DNA from: Nectonema munidae
Lineage: Eukaryota; Nematomorpha; Nectonematoida; Nectonematidae
Assembly: GCA_030549495.1 (NCBI GenBank)
Contig: JAUIRK010000511.1
Coordinates: 417,501-481,500, forward strand
Direction of reading: 5' to 3'
Length of the DNA stretch: 64,000 nucleotides
The position numbers and the translations under genes are program-made. The number at the start of each line of letters is the position of its first letter. Position 1 is the stretch's first letter. Shown piece by piece: positions 10,387 to 24,890 of the stretch. A model generated the notes under the pieces. It was not told the origin of the DNA. It saw only the letters and a list, made by a program, of their open reading frames with translations, and searched no databases.

Positions 10387-10532
10387 GGGGGCGTGAGTAA
10401 GGTTGGTTAGGTAATAGGTATCAATAACTCAAGGTCTTGGGTTCGATCCCACATCAATACTACTTTCTCATAGTTTGATACAAGCCGCGCAATTGTGCCT
10501 TTTCGCTGAAAACACCCCATGGTACCTTTACC
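10387..10532 (+). repeat. SINE family 1, full length with target duplications
   Basis: This copy defines the element: it runs from GGGGGCGTGAGTAAGG through B box GGTTCGATCCC and body (GATACAAGCCGCGCAATTG) to the tail GGTACCTTTACC, between two exact 15-bp copies of TTTAACCATATGGGA. Variable-length duplications of this size are those of LINE-machinery insertion. It landed in the right-hand target duplication of the 10083-10370 hAT element, so it is the younger of the two. Confidence 0.93.
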
Positions 10533-10547
10533 TTTAACCATATGGGA
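10533..10547. repeat. 15-bp target duplication of SINE, right
   Basis: TTTAACCATATGGGA, identical to 10372-10386. Confidence 0.88.
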
Positions 10548-10635
10548 TCATGGATTCACCTGCAGCATATTTTTACTTTTTTATCTTATTTGCCCAACAT
10601 TTTTCAATGATCTATATTATAATAAGCTAGCGTGT

Positions 10636-10850
10636 GTGTGTCGCTGGAAGCATTTTGATTGGTTGAAATTATTTATATATGTTTTGTGTGTATTTTTATA
10701 TGGTGTGATGAGTTTGTATGCGTGTATGTGCTTGAAGCATTCTGATTGGTTGAAATATTTATATGTTTAGTGTATATATGTGTTTGAAGCATTCTGATTG
10801 GTTGAAATACCTTTTGTATGTATTTTATATGGTGTAATAGAAAAATACAC
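10636..10850. repeat. Imperfect tandem repeat with GATTGG boxes
   Basis: The core GAAGCATTCTGATTGGTTGA occurs three times (about 10647, 10734 and 10785), joined by TATATGTTTT/GTGTGTAT spacers. Spacing is uneven (87 and 51 bases). Each core holds an inverted CCAAT box. It may belong to the same larger element as the foldback repeat at 10965-11104. Confidence 0.7.
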
Positions 10851-10964
10851 AGAAAAGGTACAAATATTCTAAAAACTGATCACCATACCATATAACACTA
10901 TTAGCAACTCAAAATACACACTACAAGAATTCTATGTTTCGAGCGTAGCCTAAACAATAAAAAA

Positions 10965-11104
10965 CTAGCCCGTCCCGTGGTCGTTTTGAGCGAAGCGAAT
11001 TTGAATTAGCAACTCAATATACACACTACCCAGAATCCTATGTTTCGAGCGCAGCGAGAAACACTGTTTCGAGCGAAGCGAGAAACGACCACGGGACCGG
11101 CTAG
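10965..11104. mobile_element. Foldback element (MITE-like), 140 bp
   Basis: CTAGCCCGTCCCGTGGTCGT at the left and its near-exact inverse ACGACCACGGGACCGGCTAG at the right. Between them the 13-base motif TTCGAGCGAAGCG recurs. No coding capacity and no clear target duplication. The family is unnamed by me. Confidence 0.75.
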
Positions 11105-11837
11105 TAATATTATAATTATCATTCTGGAAACATGCATGATGTAGTACATTTTATTTCCAAGCATCATCTATATCATTCATTGCAAAATACAATGAATTTA
11201 TAATTCAGTATTTTTGAGTAAATTTCTAATAAAAGAAACAATAAAAACGAATAACTAAAACAAATGAAATTGAAAAAAGTATTTAAAATGAAGGGATACT
11301 GGTATCCGAAGAGAACACAAATGAAAAAATTTAAAAAATGAGCCCTCTTGAAATAAATCATTAAACACCTCAAAATCCTCCAAAACATACCAAAATTTCA
11401 TCTATCATTCCAAAACACTCAAAAAGCTTTAAAATTCTTTGAAATGGCTTAAAATATTGAAAACAATGTCTATATATGTCAAATAGAATCAAATATAGCA
11501 AATTTGTTAGATACCCCAAAATAATTAAAAAGATTTGAAAGCATTCCAAAACTCTTTGAAGCACTTAAAAAGGTCGTAAAATGTTTCAAAGCTATGAAAA
11601 TACTTTCAACTTACGCTAAAATGAACTATATATATCAAATATATTACACACCCCAAAACATGCAAAAGATTTCAAAGATTTCCATTGTTTGGGGTGTGTA
11701 GTGTATTTGCTATATATTTAATTGTTTTATTTAACATATGTGCACATTGTTTTCATAGTTTTAAGTTCTATTAGTGTTTTGGAATAATAGACGACGTTTT
11801 AGTATGTCATGGGGTGTTTAGTCTGACCGTACACTTT
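11105..11837. repeat. AT-rich DNA with an imperfect hairpin at 11625-11722
   Basis: Most of this stretch is a C(C)AAAAC/TTTGAAA-rich simple pattern with frames open only through low complexity (minus strand 11173-11388 and 11370-11564). Near its end, ACACACCCCAAAACA at 11646 and TGTTTGGGGTGTGT at 11685 are inverted copies. The pairing continues outward through TATAT/ATATA stretches to arms of about 35 bases. Confidence 0.55.
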
Positions 11838-11839
11838 CC

Positions 11840-12078
11840 TATAGTCCAGGCCGCATTAAAATCTCCCCCCCCCCCCCCTCGTTCCCTGGGTTAGAGTCTG
11901 GCAACGGGGCTGATGAATACTCTGTTTCCTCAAATAAAAGCCTATTACCATTTAAGTAAAATTTAAATTTCAAAAATTGCTTAAAAATTTTCAACACTTC
12001 TTCAATGCAGAATGAAGTTGGACACGTAGTGAAAATAGAAGGGGGTGCAATACAGGGCCCATCCTGGCCACGCCACTG
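11840..12078. mobile_element. Decayed hAT-like MITE of the TGGCGTAGCC family
   Basis: The right end reads CCTGGCCACGCCACTG, and the inner part TTTCAACACTTCTTCAATGC matches the element at 23171-23348. The left end is blurred and contains a run of about 13 C (11863-11878). No clear target duplication. Confidence 0.55.
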
Positions 12079-12715
12079 ACCCTAACCCCGGCAATAGGTG
12101 TCCTAAATTGTACGCACACATTAAGGCCCATTTTGAAATTGGGTGACCATTTGTAAAACTATTATGCAATTGAATCGTGAAAATGAACAGTAGAATGAAA
12201 ATTTAATAAAATTATAAAAGTTTCTTTCTCATCATTCTCATAAAACAATATACCAGCAATCACATGTCTATGCGATGCCCAGAGCAATATAATGGCGACC
12301 CAGGGCAAAAGTTTTTAGTGACGCCCGACATTCAAGCTCCGTTCTTAAATGATATTAAATCATTTTTCATTAAAGAAATTCAAACGCCATTTGTAAAGAA
12401 TAAACTCTTACAAAATGAATGACAGCTTTCAGGGAGTTACAATTCATTTGCAGTATAATTGATGCCAAATTTTAGAAGTTTTTTTCTTATTTGTGACAAT
12501 TGAGGTAGGTGTATTCTATGTAAATATTTTTTTTACATGTGCCACTATAAAGAAGTGTTGTCCCCGGGCATATGCCACTCTGTCTTGGGGGCCCTGAAAA
12601 TTTAGCCTCAAAAGAGTCAATATCTTAAGTAGGCTAAATGCCGAGATGAGGAATTGTGTGTGAACCTTAGGTCTTTACATAATCCAAATGAAATATTGTA
12701 TTATTAGTACAGTAT
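12079..12715. other. AT-rich DNA, possible MITE relic
   Basis: CGACCCAGGGCAAAAG near 12297 and CTTGGGGGCCCTGAAAA near 12585 may be the worn ends of another short element. Neither duplication nor coding is seen. Confidence 0.3.
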
Positions 12716-12850
12716 TAACGCGGTATAACATCGTGTGATATTCCGCGATATTAAGTATAATGTCACGAAGCCAAACGACAGTGACATGAAGTCATCAGCG
12801 TGAGATTATAATTCAACATAAGGGCTTCTTACATCGTTCTATCCGTCGAA
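12716..12850. mobile_element. Possible Tigger/pogo terminal fragment
   Basis: CAGTATTAACGCGGTATAAC followed by a CCGCGATATTAAG stretch resembles the outer end of Tigger-type elements (CAGT plus repeated AACGCG/CCGCGA). No partner end and no transposase adjoin it. Confidence 0.4.
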
Positions 12851-14282
12851 CTGTCTCGCTGAGCTGGATATAAATGGAGTGTGCGTTTACCAGATTTTGT
12901 CTTCATGAACTAAATAAATTCCTGCATTCAAAACATTCGTCAATTTATAAGCATGCACATTGCACGCACACGCATGTTAATTACAATCGTCCAACCAGCA
13001 TTGTATCATTCCAAGAAATCTATCAGTTTTTTGTTTGTCAACTCTCTCTCTTGTTTTGTAAGAGTCTTCATGCGTTCTTTTTAAAACTAGATCGATCTAC
13101 TTCTTCTTCTTCATCTTTTCCCATTTTGTATGGGGTAGATGTGTTAAATAATTTTATTAAACAAGAATTTTATCCATTCCGTCCCACACGTAATAAACGT
13201 TTTTCGTAAGTAGACCTTGTTCAGTATTGATATTTTTGTCTAATCTTTGTAAAAACGGTAACATATTGATTTGATTGAAATAACTGTGCGTGTACCGGTT
13301 CACTAGCTTTCGACTATTCCTTCACTGCAATTGCATTTTGTTATAACATCACTGTTCAAATGATGGCCCCCATATGTGACTTGATAAACGAGAGCATACT
13401 ATATTGCCATTCGGACAAAGCCGACCAAATTAGCATCAAAGGTCAGTCAAAAGATTAAACTTCCAGGATTCACAAAGGGAAATTAAGGACATATGTGGTC
13501 TAAGGGTTATCCGGGGTCAATTAATCCGCTTTCAAAACGCCATTTGCAATTAAATTTATGGAGCAGAACCCTATTATCATTTCCAGATTAAATTAACTAG
13601 CCTTGACCGATTTAGTACCAAGGTTTCCAAAGGGATCGCGAGACTTCAGTAATCTATATTTAATTGTATTTGAAAGTAGCGTTTCCTTTGGGAAGATTAC
13701 CGTACTAAATGATGGATTAGGCCAAAATGGAATTACAAATAGTGTCATGAAGAGCATGCTTTTCATTGTTTCTGTCTTTAAGATTTTGATTTTATTCGAA
13801 TTTTATATATCGGTACTGATTGAATGCATCATTGCACTTTCAAATCGGTCAAATAGGAACTGAGGTTTTATAACGCAAAAATCATGAAGGTAAAAAAAAT
13901 TCAATAGAAGATTCTGCCTCAAACAACATAGAAAATACCAAAGAGAAATTATTTATAAAAAATATTTACTTCGAAATAAAATGGGAAAAAAGCATTTGAA
14001 AAGTAAAAGTAAAAAGTTCGGTCCCGCATTTTATTACTTTTGATCTGTTTTGCGGCCGCAATAAAAAATAAAATACACGAAACTGCCCCTCACTTAAATT
14101 TTTTAAACCCGTAACCTTAAATGTTAACGATCAACAGCCCAAGCTAACAAACACCTATGATTTTTATACATTGAATTTTTATGATGTTAGATTTAAAGCA
14201 AAATTTTATTTTATCACGTGTTGCCATTATACATATAGCATTATGCGCAACAACAGAATGCCTTTTGTAGGTAATAAAATTT
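12851..14282. other. Unrecognised DNA with two small frames and an inverted repeat
   Basis: Plus-strand frames at 12874-13209 (111 residues) and 13603-13863 (86 residues) show no domain. 13607-13632 and 13686-13713 are partly inverted copies (GATTTAGTACCAAGGTTTCC against GGGAAGATTACCGTACTAAA). From 13400 to 13560 there are short near-repeats such as GACCAAATTAGCATCAAAGG. Confidence 0.35.
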
Positions 14283-17515
<3,233 letters not shown>

Positions 17516-17582
17516 GTATGGGGTTTGAACCCGAACCCTTTGCTACATGCAGCTGGAGAATAGCCGGTCGACTTGTGAACAT
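17516..17582 (-). repeat. Possible tRNA-like SINE head
   Basis: On the minus strand GTCGACCGGCTATTCTCC is followed by GGTTCAAACCC, a fair B box, at roughly tRNA spacing. It does not match families 1 or 2 closely, and it does not fold as a good tRNA gene by eye. Confidence 0.3.
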
Positions 17583-18366
17583 GAGTATCCAATGAAGAAA
17601 AGAATGCAAAAAGAATCTAGCGAAAAATTTATCAAGGTCTCACTCACTAAGCGGAAGGCAGTTTTGTGTTAGATGAAGTTTAGTAAAAAGGATTAATAAA
17701 TGGAGATTTTATTTTTGTAAATTTGACATATGTCGACTGTGGTCTTAATAAAAAAAATTTAATTGATACAACAAATAGATTTACCCCTCTAACTCAAGAA
17801 TGTCGACAACATATGTGATGGACATATGTTGTTGTTCATAAAAAGTTTGCGTCCGTTAATAATCTTGAAAGATTGACAGATTCCGTAATATTTTTAGTGA
17901 GAAGAACTGTTTGCATAAGCGCTTGCACTACTTCAAACGGAGAATATTTTTTCGCGAAAAAAAGTGAATATTGATTATTGATTAGCAAGATATTGATAGC
18001 GTATTTTCTGCATCTACCTCTTGAAACAATTTACGAACCATAACAAATATATCGTGTCGGGATTGGATTTTTGCAAAAAAAAGAATCGTAGTCGGATGTT
18101 TTCGCTCTTATTTCGCAAATCGGGTGAAAACCGCATTGCGTATTAATCAATGACAGATTATTATCAAAGTTTGAGGTAATATAATTGAGTTCAATTTCAT
18201 CATGAAATAATTAAAATGATTATAAAACCTAGGTATAAAAAACAAACTTCAATTTCAAAATATTTTTAACTTTATATTCTGCATCATAAAAAATGCGATA
18301 CCAATTTTATCCAAAATAAAAAAAAAATTTTTTTCGTTTTTCCAAAAACTTGTATATTTTTTCGGT
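17583..18366. other. AT-rich DNA with a short inverted repeat
   Basis: ACATATGTCGACTG near 17726 and GTCGACAACATATG near 17800 form an imperfect inverted pair around an A-rich spacer. Otherwise nothing seen. Confidence 0.35.
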
Positions 18367-18374
18367 ATCGCATT
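18367..18374. repeat. 8-bp target duplication, left
   Basis: ATCGCATT, repeated exactly at 19091-19098. Confidence 0.9.
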
Positions 18375-19090
18375 TAGAGCTTCTGATTTCTCGATAAAAT
18401 TTAATTCTCGAGAAACGAGAAAAAAAAATATGATTCTCGAGACTCGAGAAAAGTTTCGAGAAGTTAAAAAATATTAAAAACATTTTACGAAAAAAATATT
18501 TTGTTTTATTAGTAAAATAACTTTTTAAAAAAAACAAGAGCATTCAAAGTTTCGTTTTTCAAACTCAATCGTTTTGGAGATAAAATTCTTCGGCATTGAC
18601 AAGAAGTTGGTTGAATGCATAAAAGAGAATTTTTTAACATTTGCATCGATTCTGATAAATCAAAATTTTTGTTTTGTTTGAACATCTGTAGTTCTTCTTC
18701 TATTGTACTAACTTTTTCTTCTTTTTTATCATACATGAATTCTTTAATTTCTCTATTTAAACTTTGAGTTAGAGATTCTTCTTCAAACTCATCAACAGAT
18801 TCCACTTGAATTTGGCGTTCTTGTATAACAGTTCCATGCTCCGAATAATGAGAAAAAAATTTATCAAAGATATTTTTTGCACATTCTAAAATTTCTTCAA
18901 AATTTGAATATTCAAAAGTTGATCGTGCATTACACATAATTATTTATTTTTTATTAATATTTATTCAAAATTTAACATGTTTTCCGTAATAAAAAAATTT
19001 TTAAATTCTTGAGTCTCGACAAAAATTTCCCGAGAATCAAGAAATTAAAAAATTGTAAAATTCTCGAGAAATCTCGAGACAGAAGCTCTA
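18375..19090 (-). mobile_element. hAT DNA transposon, internally deleted, 716 bp
   Basis: The ends TAGAGCTTCTG and CAGAAGCTCTA are exact inverts, and each is followed inward by a run of CTCGAGAA/TTCTCGAG motifs. The element is flanked by an exact 8-bp duplication. On the minus strand 18509-18937 encodes 142 residues. The end of this frame (LLCIQPTSCQCRRILSPKRL, then NETLNALVFFKKLFY) matches the hAT C-terminal dimerisation region, where P-T-S-x-x-x-E-R-x-F-S precedes a K-x-R-x-x-L-x-x-E-x-x-x-x-L-x-F-L end. The Glu of ERxFS has become Arg. The part before it (EEESLTQSLNREIKEF) fits the stretch upstream of that domain. The zinc finger and catalytic core are absent, so the copy is non-autonomous. 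Confidence 0.9.
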
Positions 19091-19098
19091 ATCGCATT
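19091..19098. repeat. 8-bp target duplication, right
   Basis: ATCGCATT, identical to 18367-18374. Confidence 0.9.
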
Positions 19099-21408
19099 GA
19101 ATAACTAGGGAGAATTTAGGATTGTCACGATCGGAAATCGAACTTAAGACGCCCGAATGAAGAACCAAGGACCGACTTAAGAATCAGATGGGCCAAAGCG
19201 TGTGTGTATGAAATGGAATAGACTCTCAGAATTGATACGCATGGAGAACACCCGTTCTCAGGAAGCTTCAAAACAAAAATCAGGATAAAGCATCCAGAAT
19301 CGATATCAACAATCAGCTTGACTGGGATCTCGACTTTTTCGGAAAAAAAATTAATAAAAAAATTACCAATAAAGGAGCAAAATACGCGATTCATGGCCAA
19401 AAAACGACAAAACAAATTTCGAGCTAAAGGATTTGACAGTAGGCATTCACATTGGGGTTTATTTCATCAGACATTGCATGGAGAATGTGCTTTATACTGA
19501 AAAAACTAGAAATCTTGTGAACACTCGCTAACTTATGGCTAAAAATCTATGGGGCGAATTGTCTATGGGGCGAAATGTCTGTCGACCGTTAGTTTAAATA
19601 ATTTTTTAATTATAAGGGTTAGCTACTTAAACGTTGGCTTTTGCTGCTTATAAAAACTTGAAAATATCAAAGAAACTCTAATTCTTTATGCCTCCTATTA
19701 TTTTGAAATTATTCTGAGAACAGACGGTTCCATTTTAAAATAGTGAAAATTGCTTTATTAGTTATTTTGTTTCCTTTCTCTCTTATATAAATTATGTAGC
19801 AAAATTTCCAATTTTGAGTAAAAGGTAGGGTGCAGCGGATGTATTTTCATTGACCAGGCACTGATGTACCGCTTATGTCAAACTATGAACAAATTCGTAT
19901 CGATGAGGCTTCCGTGCTGAGTCCATCATCTCAACTAACCTGCCATGCCACCCATAGAGTATGCTGTAGGGGGTACGTCAAATTAGTTTTCAAAAAACTT
20001 AAGTTATGCTCTAAAATTTTTTAGTTTTTGTTGAAGCTCTATAACTTTTTCTTATAGACTTTTTTTCCTTAAAAGTTATTATAAAAGGCAAATCATTGCA
20101 AAATGTTAAAAGTTATTTTACTTTTTGTAGCTTGTATCAATTTAACTTTTAAACTATTTTTGAATGATGCTGAGTAAAATGAAATAATGCGATCTTAATT
20201 TTTTGTTTGCACAATTATAACTTCATTTTATACCCTTGCTCCTGAATCAATCACATTTTTTCATATAAACATCACAGGGTGTCTAGTAGACTCTTTGACT
20301 TTAAACTACATTCACTCATATAAAACTATCCAACCTTCAGTTATTTGTTTTCTCTATGAATCAAATATCCTTTCATCAATTCCTGTAATGTGCCTGATAG
20401 ACTACTTCATTTTCAAATAAAAAGCCTATTCGCTCACCTCCCTAACAATTTTGGATTTTTTTAAACTAGTGTATATGCGATATGCAAATTTAATTAAAGT
20501 ATTTTCGTTGGAAGTATAGTATATAAATTCACCAATTTTGTAAAAAAATATAAAGTAGTCTTATTAATTTAGGTATGCGCTGAATACACTCTATTTTAAA
20601 GGATTGCTTGAATATTTGGTCTCCCGTGGTATTTCCAGACCACTAATTTTGAAAATTTTCGAATTTTTAATTAATTTTTTATTTAGTTCCCTACAAAAAC
20701 ATTGGAGATTGCAAGCAGAGCGACTTGAGACCCAATTTTCCTTTCCGAGTTGCTTGGCAGCCATGATTTTTATAAAAATTGCCAAATTTATTCGCCAAAA
20801 ACAATAATTTAGAAGAATTTTTCAAAAATGAAGGAATTAAATCTCATCATAAACGACGAAATTTCAAGGATGAAAATATTTTACATCATGAATTATTAAT
20901 TATAATAATTAATAGGATACTTATTTTAAAGTTTTTTTGTTTATTTTAAAAATGTTTTTTTTATAAAATTTTTTGAATGCTTCTGCAATTTCTGCAAGTT
21001 AAAAGTATTAACTAAGGAAGAAACCGAGTAACCAGCTGATAATGATGTACTACTCATCGATCTCAACTTTTCACGAGTGCCAACGTCAAAGCTTAGACAA
21101 TTTTTTTCAATAATCCAATGTACTTAAAATTTTTAAAAAATTTTTCATTTTGAATCTTTTGAAGGATAATATTTCAGGACAATGGATACCGGGTGTCTGT
21201 GTGTAGTGTTTTTTTCATTAAAAGTTTTTAGAAAAAGTATAACTTACACATAGGTTATTTACATTAGGTTATTTTTTTCGAGATTCTTTCCGTTTCTCGG
21301 GATCTCGCACTAATTTTTGTCAATTTTTATTCCAGGGAATATGTTTGATTCCCGGAATTTACCACTTTTTATTTGATTGCTCCAAAAGTAAAATGAAATC
21401 ATTGAAAA
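19099..21408. other. Mostly unrecognised DNA
   Basis: TCTATGGGGCGAAATGTC occurs in two close copies at 19547-19590 and may be the end of an unnamed element. 19835-19985 is less AT-rich and unexplained. 20604-20807 is open on both strands without a domain. CGAGATTCTTTCCGTTTCTC near 21278 recalls the CTCGAG-rich ends of the hAT at 18375, but weakly. Confidence 0.35.
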
Positions 21409-21410
21409 TA

Positions 21411-21610
21411 CAGTCAGATCCTGTTTATCCGACAACTTCGTTCTATCCGACGTACTTTTTATGGTGACCATTTTCCATAATGAATTTTAATCCCGTTATA
21501 CCGACATTTATATTCCGACTCCGACACTGTTCTCATCAAACAAAATGTTTTCACCCTATTCTGTAAATCTTGTTAATCCGACACAATTAATTTTATATTT
21601 CCGCTGAAAC
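21411..21610 (+). mobile_element. Tigger/pogo-type terminal region
   Basis: CAGTCAGATCCTGTTTATCC follows a TA dinucleotide and is succeeded by repeated TATCCGACA/TTATACCGAC motifs to about 21590. This is the usual look of a pogo/Tigger end, with TA as target. A matching transposase fragment lies at 22240-22752, so both may be parts of one element into which the SINE at 21871 inserted. The opposite end was not found. Confidence 0.6.
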
Positions 21611-21710
21611 ACATCATATAATATAGAAGGACTTATTATGACAAATAACAGCAAATGAGCAAACTGCACTTTTCTATCTCCATAAAGAAGATGACGAAAA
21701 GTAGGGCAAA

Positions 21711-21733
21711 GAAGAAGAAGAAGAAGAAGAAGC
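21711..21733. repeat. (GAA)n microsatellite
   Basis: Run of about seven AAG/GAA units. Confidence 0.8.
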
Positions 21734-21802
21734 AACTCTATATGTGTAAGCAAAAGAAAGCGTGATGAATGCAAGATTGTAAAACATAACAACTGATTTA
21801 TG

Positions 21803-21853
21803 ATTTTAGATCGTGTTTGTTATATAAATTTTAGATTTTAGATCGTGTTTGTT
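21803..21853. repeat. Short tandem duplication
   Basis: GATTTTAGATCGTGTTTGTT occurs twice, 32 bases apart, immediately upstream of the SINE at 21871. Confidence 0.75.
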
Positions 21854-21870
21854 TTTAAAAAAAAAGAAGC

Positions 21871-22020
21871 TTGGGGCATGAGTAAGTTTGGTTAGATACC
21901 GGTCTTCAATATCTCACGGTTTCGGATTGAATAGAGCATCACGATTTTTTGCTTATAATTCGACACAATCGTGTAATAGCGTCTTGTAGATGAAAACTCT
22001 CTAAAAGTATCTTTACCTTT
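21871..22020 (+). repeat. SINE family 1, diverged
   Basis: Head TTGGGGCATGAGTAAGTTTG, body with CGACACAATCGTGTAATAGC and tail GTATCTTTACC. The B box has decayed (GGATTGAATAG), so this is among the older copies. Confidence 0.75.
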
Positions 22021-22239
22021 TTTGAAATTTTAGTAATGAATTTTAGAATGTTTAATCCTTAAAAGATTTAGCAAATACAAACAGTGATCACAACTTGTTG
22101 AAAGAAAAAAGCGCAGAAATGTGATTAGTTTGAAAGAAAAAAGCGAAGAATCATGATAGCTGAGATACAAATTCAAAAATTTAGCGCAATTTTTGTTTAA
22201 TTGAATCAACGATTGGCAAAAAGTTTATTATTTTATCAT

Positions 22240-22752
22240 GAAAGCAGAAGAGCTGTGCCTTATGCAGATGCAAAATATAAGAAGCAGATTTTGATTTGAT
22301 TGAAATCGACAGATTACTATTCACTTGGATTGAAGATTGCAATCAAAAACTCATTCCTTCTTAGTGCAGCTAAAATTAACCAATTGAAGATCAGAGTGGC
22401 ACCACCATCCCAAGAAATGAAAATCCTCTGCAAGAATATAAAACACCATTGAAAAAAGAAAGGAGATGATTGGTCTAAAAAAATGGCGTCCAAAAAGCAA
22501 AAGAAATGACCTTGAAATTTTTCTCTTCATTGAAAAGAGATGTCAATTACGAAAGGGATAACATTATAACTAGTTCTGATTGGTTCGATCGCTTCCAAAG
22601 GAAATTTAATTTGCATAATGCACGCACATAACAAAAGAAGCAGATCGTGAAGGCCTGCAAGCACCTAAGAAATGTCATAATACTCTCAAAGAAATCATAA
22701 AACAAGATAACCCAACTGGTATGCCGCAGCACATATGGGTCCCACAAGATTA
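22240..22752 (+). pseudogene. Tigger/pogo-like transposase fragment (N-terminal part)
   Basis: Readable pieces are DFDLIEIDRLLFTWIEDCNQ followed by KLIPLSAAKINQL (across a frame slip), then NGVQKAKEMTLKFFSSLK and SSDWFDRFQRKFNLHNAR, then ADREGLQAPKKCHNTLKEII. In pogo/Tigger transposases the CENP-B-type DNA-binding region carries L-x-x-W-[IF]-x-x-x-x-x-x-x-x-P-[LV]-S, then G-W-[FL]-x-R-F-[KQ]-x-R. The order and spacing fit. The DDE catalytic part is not present downstream, and several frame slips occur. The assignment is by motif order only. Confidence 0.55.
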
Positions 22753-23170
22753 GTTGAAGAGTTTCGAAAAAAATGTACTATTACATTACACGTATTACGC
22801 TTTATTGGTTCAAATTTTCTCAAAATTTTGGGAATAAAAAAATTCTAAGAATTAGAGCCAATTTTCCAAAGATTTTTAAGCGGTCCGCTAAGATAAAGTT
22901 GTAATCTAAAATTATTTCAGGGCATTTTCACAGTTAGTTTACTATCCCAGTTTGATTCCGAAAATTGATCGATTGAAGAATTAGGGATACGATCATTGAT
23001 TGGGTAAAAGTGTTTCGGACAAAACTTCTTCTTTTCCTCCTCTTTTTACTTGGTCATAGGTTTGATTGGTTCATCTCAATTTTTAAAGAATAAAGTTACT
23101 CTTCAATTACATTTTAAGTCTATGATAAATCTTGATCCAGTAAATTCTTTTGATGGACACCACAATTTCT
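22753..23170. other. AT-rich DNA, nothing recognised
   Basis: No catalytic part of the Tigger element and no terminal repeat seen. Confidence 0.45.
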
Positions 23171-23348
23171 CAGTGGCGTAAGCGATTATTTAATCTCTAA
23201 TTTCTTAGAAGTCAAGTGGGCATTTTTTTTTTTAATTTCAACACTTCAGCAATGCAGATAGATTTACGTTATCTTTCATTTTGAAAGTGAATAAAAATGG
23301 TGGCACCTAGTCAAAATGAAGACAGCTACATTCCTGGCTACGCCACTG
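23171..23348. mobile_element. Short hAT-like MITE, 178 bp
   Basis: Ends CAGTGGCGTAAGCG and CTGGCTACGCCACTG are inverted copies. The flanks CAATTTCT and CCTTTTCT match at six of eight positions. The interior (TTTCAACACTTCAGCAATGC) matches the relic at 11840-12078. The same CAGTGGCGTAGCC end is found at 32583-32743. Confidence 0.78.
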
Positions 23349-23464
23349 CCTTTTCTTACAGATTTTTATATAAATTTACCCTAAAAGTTAAAATTTCGAT
23401 GAATAATAACTAATTATCCCTTTTACTTGAATCAATAAATCATTTTGAATATTAACAAAAAATG

Positions 23465-23497
23465 GACTGCTCTGTGAAAAAGTTCGCCCACCTCTGC
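23465..23497. mobile_element. Isolated hAT-type terminus
   Basis: AAGTTCGCCCACCTCTG resembles the right end of hAT elements such as that at 7640, but no partner end with the flank CTCTAAAG is seen. Confidence 0.35.
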
Positions 23498-23682
23498 TCT
23501 AAAGCATAACTTATTCAAGCATTGGTTCGCAAAAAAAGAGCTGTATATACTAAAATCTTATATCTTGAGCAAGCATGTGACCAAGGCCATCCATCGTGTT
23601 CGATCGTCCACAATAATTCTTTTTTTATGAGTACAAATTGAAAAGCAATTGGGTTTGCTTAAAAAAGCGCATACTTCGAACC

Positions 23683-23860
23683 AGGGTTGGGGATAGCTGA
23701 GATTTTAATGGGATTGCCGTTGGAGTAGGAACCGGAATCATGGGGCAAATGAAGTGAAGCTTCTTTAGACGAAGTCGGAAACGAAGAGTTGGCGTTTAAT
23801 CTATTAAATTTTTACGAATTTACAGTCCGCTTTTTTAAGTACTTGAAGGCGGAATAAAAA
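23683..23860. mobile_element. MITE relic of the GGAGTCGG type
   Basis: CAGGGTTGGGGATAGCTGAG is followed by GGAGTAGGAACCGGAATC and GAAGTCGGAAACGAAGAG. Similar short runs of GGAGTCGG/CCGACTCC occur near 30720, 35055, 36245, 36505, 42010 and 54480. They are consistent with a dispersed hAT-like MITE whose ends are GAGTCGGA repeats. Confidence 0.45.
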
Positions 23861-24054
23861 AAAAGGTATAAAAATTTTCTGGGAAAATGGAATTTAAAAA
23901 AAATTCACTCCGCGTAATGATTTCTAAAATGTGTGCCGTGTTTTAAACCATTTTGGCATTATTCATCCAACTTATTTTAAGTTTTAAATATGATCTTCAA
24001 TAAGGATCTTTAAGGTAAGATAAGATCTTAGACACGATTACACCCATATTGTTG
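23861..24054. other. AT-rich DNA, nothing recognised
   Basis: No feature seen. Confidence 0.4.
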
Positions 24055-24135
24055 AACAACAAGCAAAAAGGGCTTCATGCTGGATTGAACCCAAGACCAT
24101 GTGGTAATTTTATAATTAAGTCTATTAACCGCGTA
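24055..24135 (-). repeat. SINE family 1, worn head fragment
   Basis: On the minus strand GGTCTTGGGTTCAATCCAGC then ATGAAGCCC matches the B-box part of family 1 with several changes. Confidence 0.5.
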
Positions 24136-24890
24136 TTTATATTTAGTGACCAACAAAATTTCTAGGAATAATGCCGTGCAGGATCAAAAAGAAGGGGTGA
24201 TGTCAAATCACAATTAGTTTCCTTTTCTGAAAGAAGGGTTCTATTTCGGATTCGTAAGTTGAAATGAGTACATGTTCCTTGAGTAATACCCAGAAGTAAA
24301 AATCTAGGGCATTCATTCACAATGATTTTGCATATAGAAAATTGAGAAAAAACAATTTAAATCTCCATGTGGTAAATTTTCTTCTAGATGCGCTCCGGCT
24401 GTGAGATTTCAATGGTTGGCAAGTGGCAACTCTAGAGGGTTTGTGACAAACAGCCTATATGCATGCATATTTAAGCTAATCTTACATCAGCACAGATGAG
24501 ATGATTCGGTAAGTTACTGGAAACTAAAACTGGAACTAAAAAAAAACTTCTAGCTAAACACACCTGTAAATATTTACAAATATGTTTTACAATAGTATTT
24601 TGATAATCAAGATTAAAATGGAAATTATAGAAATGAAAAAATGAGATTGAAATAGGTATTTAGAATAGGTTTTAGAAAAATCTTAACATACTAAAAACAT
24701 ATAGGAAAAAATAGGACTATAGGCCCACATGTCGTTTATGCCACACGCATCCTACAACACTAAACATCTTTTTGAATGCAAAAGCTTACATATATACCGC
24801 AAACCAAAAGATAAATAAAGAAAAAGATTTATAAACCAACCCAGACACAGTTAACTATCTGCCGGTAAGGTGGTGGGGGGGGGGGGGACG
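24136..24890. other. AT-rich DNA with a poly-G run
   Basis: No coding seen. A run of 14 G at about 24874-24887 lies just outside the left target duplication of the next element. Confidence 0.45.
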
